Below, in pieces: positions 5,737 to 7,313 of a stretch of 7,313 nt of DNA. The stretch spans positions 1 to 7,313 of the forward strand of contig JAUHZM010000155.1 of assembly GCA_030426005.1 (NCBI GenBank), given 5' to 3'. The stretch's first letter is position 1; the number at the start of each line of letters is the position of its first letter. The position numbers were made by a program, and so were the translations under genes. This DNA comes from Gammaproteobacteria bacterium. GTDB lineage: Bacteria > Pseudomonadota > Gammaproteobacteria > Arenicellales > Arenicellaceae. The notes below the pieces were generated by a model. It made no database searches, was not told where the DNA came from, and saw only the letters and a list, made by a program, of their open reading frames with translations.

Positions 5737-6372
5737 ATGCACGGTGGAAATTCCTCAATCCAGTACCAACGTTTTCAGCAGGTGGTGGCTGAAGATATTG
5801 TGCTGGATGCTAAACAGGGTGACCCTCGTGCACATGGTCAGCTGTATAAAACGTATTCGCGCGCCATATTCACTTTAGCGTTGGGAATATGCGGTTCGAC
5901 AGAGTGTGCGGAAGACGTGCTGCACAATACGTTTATACAGCTGATCAATAAATTACCGACTTACGAAGGTCGTGCACCATTGGGGATGTGGTTGCGACAG
6001 ATCGCGGTGAATGAAAGTTTGATGTACCTGCGCAAGCATAAAAAGCACAATGCCGTTATGTCGAGTGATGACGACGGTTTTTTTGAGCAGATGCAGGACG
6101 CAGATGGTGATGAAGCGTATCCGTCATCGAGTCAGGACTTTTCACAGCGACTGACAGCTCAAAGTGATATGACCACGCTGCTCAACAAATTACCCGCAGA
6201 CATGCGCTTGATTTTATGGCTGAAAGAAGTAGAAGGTTACACACACAATGAAATTGCGAGCTTGGTCAATAAGACACCGAGTTACTCTAAATCGGTAGTG
6301 GCGCGAGCCTTACAGTTTTTACGTGAGCGAATTCCAAGCTCGGAATTCGGTTCAATAGTAGGTGAACACTAA
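5737..6372 (+). CDS. RNA polymerase ECF-type sigma factor
   Basis: This encodes 211 residues from the ATG at 5737; no strong Shine-Dalgarno sequence is visible and the frame is open back to a TTG at 5701, so the start is uncertain. Region 2 runs from about residue 20 to 95: DPRAHGQLYKTYSRAIFTLA, then the core-binding and -10-reading segment ECAEDVLHNTFIQLINKLPTYEGRAPLGMWLRQIAVNESLMYLRKHKK. An acidic linker (SSDDDGFFEQMQDADGDE) joins it to region 4, with LLNKLPADMRLILWLKEVEGYTHNEIASLVNKTPSYSKSVVARALQFLRERI forming the -35-binding helix-turn-helix. It has only regions 2 and 4, as ECF factors do. It overlaps the anti-sigma gene by TAATG and lies 45 bases after the glycosylase stop. Its target promoters and signal are unknown; autoregulation is typical but no clear promoter can be assigned. 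Confidence 0.9.
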   Translation: MHGGNSSIQYQRFQQVVAEDIVLDAKQGDPRAHGQLYKTYSRAIFTLALGICGSTECAEDVLHNTFIQLINKLPTYEGRAPLGMWLRQIAVNESLMYLRKHKKHNAVMSSDDDGFFEQMQDADGDEAYPSSSQDFSQRLTAQSDMTTLLNKLPADMRLILWLKEVEGYTHNEIASLVNKTPSYSKSVVARALQFLRERIPSSEFGSIVGEH

Positions 6373-7028
6373 TGCATGCAACGATAGAACAACTCAATGA
6401 ACTCCGCGACGGCCTATCGAATGAGATGGCCGCGCATGTTCGATCCTGTACACAGTGCCAGGCTGAGATGGCGTATCTAGATAAGCTGGCTGGGGATATG
6501 TTTGATGCGGTTGATCAGGCACCATCAGACGACGCTTGGCAACGCATTCTAGAGGCAAGCGACCTGCCCACTGCGCAGATCATGCCGTTGCAGCCACAGA
6601 TGCAACAATCAATCAGTAACCCCAACAGTTCATTGGCTCGCGCGATTTATACTTTGGCTGCGTCGATCGCGTTTGTTGGTCTGATTAGCGTCTTTATGTT
6701 GAATCAACAAAACACACAACAGCAACGCGCTAGCAATCAGATGCAAGCCAGCATTAATCAATTAATGCTGAATTCACGCGGACTAGAAACTGTGTTGCAA
6801 CAGGTTGTGGCGCAAAATGATGTCCTGAGTGACGATGATCGGGCCGCTGCGGAGCGACTCTACTGGAAGCTCACGTATGTTGATCAGGAGCTACAAGCAA
6901 CTAACTCCGATTCACAGCAAGATGCAGAGCGCTTGCAAATATTGTGGTCAGATCGAGTTGAAGTGCTTAATGAGCTGAATAGACTTTTCTACCAGCGCAA
7001 AGACAATGTGGTGAATGCGCGTTATTGA
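6372..7028 (+). CDS. Membrane-anchored zinc-motif anti-sigma factor
   Basis: This encodes 218 residues; the ATG shares its A with the sigma factor stop (TAATG), and AGGTGA lies just upstream. The N-terminal cytoplasmic part has H22-x3-C26-x2-C29 (AAHVRSCTQC), the signature of zinc-associated anti-sigma domains that sequester ECF sigma factors. A single transmembrane segment covers about 88-110 (SLARAIYTLAASIAFVGLISVFML). The periplasmic part (111-218) is rich in glutamine and asparagine and predicted to form coiled-coil helices (QRASNQMQASINQLML, and the heptad-like DAERLQILWSDRVEVLNELNRL near the end). Release of the sigma factor would be triggered by an envelope signal, by proteolysis or conformational change; no protease gene is visible here. 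The pairing with the sigma gene is the main support for the role. Confidence 0.85.
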   Translation: MHATIEQLNELRDGLSNEMAAHVRSCTQCQAEMAYLDKLAGDMFDAVDQAPSDDAWQRILEASDLPTAQIMPLQPQMQQSISNPNSSLARAIYTLAASIAFVGLISVFMLNQQNTQQQRASNQMQASINQLMLNSRGLETVLQQVVAQNDVLSDDDRAAAERLYWKLTYVDQELQATNSDSQQDAERLQILWSDRVEVLNELNRLFYQRKDNVVNARY

Positions 7029-7047
7029 TCCGTATTAAGGTAAACGA

Positions 7048-7313
7048 ATGAAAACTATGAACGTTAAACGACAAATCACAATACTGGTGTTGATTGCATT
7101 GGCAACAACGTCGCAGCTTGTTTTCGCTGGTGAATCAAAAGAGTACGAAAAAAAGAAGGAAAAGGATCTGAAAGCCTGGACCAAAGAGAAGCATCAAGAT
7201 GAAATAAAGTATGAGATTAGTTTTTTAGCCAAGAAGCTTCTGGATATCAGTGGGGAAGAAACCATTACGGTGAGCCAGGATCCGATTCGCAAACCTTTTC
7301 TAGGGATTTGCTC
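7048..7313 (+). CDS. Exported protein, N-terminal 88 residues (cut by window edge)
   Basis: The ATG at 7048 follows TAAGGT (7036-7041) at a normal distance, 19 bases after the anti-sigma stop, so it is probably the third gene of the sigma/anti-sigma operon. A signal peptide is clear: basic MKTMNVKRQ, hydrophobic ITILVLIALATTSQLVFA, and a VFA cleavage site at 27/28. The mature N-terminus is a highly charged helix (ESKEYEKKKEKDLKAWTKEKHQDEIKYE), followed by LAKKLLDISGEETITVSQDPIRKPFLGIC where the window ends. The charged helix, then a beta-like stretch ending RKPFLGI, would suit the start of a PDZ-type domain, but this is a guess from a few residues. The C-terminus is outside. Its periplasmic location suggests it senses or answers the same stress as the sigma factor. 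Confidence 0.8.
   Translation, partial: MKTMNVKRQITILVLIALATTSQLVFAGESKEYEKKKEKDLKAWTKEKHQDEIKYEISFLAKKLLDISGEETITVSQDPIRKPFLGIC

Noticed and set aside
1..7313. Mobile element, CRISPR array, tRNA or rRNA genes
   Set aside because: No transposase or integrase motifs, regularly spaced repeats, cloverleaf-like folds or rRNA signatures were seen on either strand.

Overview
The window looks like a piece of a proteobacterial chromosome, most likely gammaproteobacterial. Evidence for this is the Shine-Dalgarno sites, sigma70-like promoter hexamers, Sec signal peptides, and an ECF sigma/anti-sigma pair together with AlkX/YcaQ- and DUF938-type enzymes. Base composition looks moderate throughout. I see no transposase, integrase, tRNA, rRNA or CRISPR array. 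The species cannot be named from this sequence alone.

Layout. Positions 1-657 hold the N-terminal part of an unrecognised minus-strand gene that runs off the left edge. Positions 664-812 form a divergent regulatory region. At 813-989 is a 58-residue protein whose N-terminus and length resemble the RNA-binding translational regulator CsrA/Rsm. Its Shine-Dalgarno sequence sits in the loop of a short hairpin that matches the CsrA recognition consensus. Next come a secreted beta-rich protein (1153-1734), then, convergent to it, a GFA/CENP-V-fold zinc protein (1754-2173, minus). Divergent from that is an EtfB-lysine-methyltransferase-like enzyme (2280-2996). Convergent to it is another small secreted cysteine-containing protein of unknown role (3017-3559, minus). 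After a roughly 300-base intergenic region, two genes overlap by ATGA: a DUF938 methyltransferase-like protein and an AlkX/YcaQ-type DNA glycosylase (3866-5691). The right end is an ECF sigma factor and a zinc-motif, membrane-spanning anti-sigma factor that overlap by TAATG, followed closely by the start of an exported protein cut by the window edge.

How the parts fit together. The right-hand cluster (5737-7313) is a plausible cell-envelope signalling operon: a cytoplasmic sigma factor, its membrane-anchored inhibitor and an exported co-transcribed protein. The DUF938-glycosylase pair is probably translationally coupled, and the glycosylase has the QxD active-site pattern of AlkX-type enzymes. 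The most unusual element is the small CsrA-like gene with a candidate autoregulatory CsrA-type hairpin over its ribosome binding site. This is an inference from motif and alignment by eye, and a profile search could overturn it.
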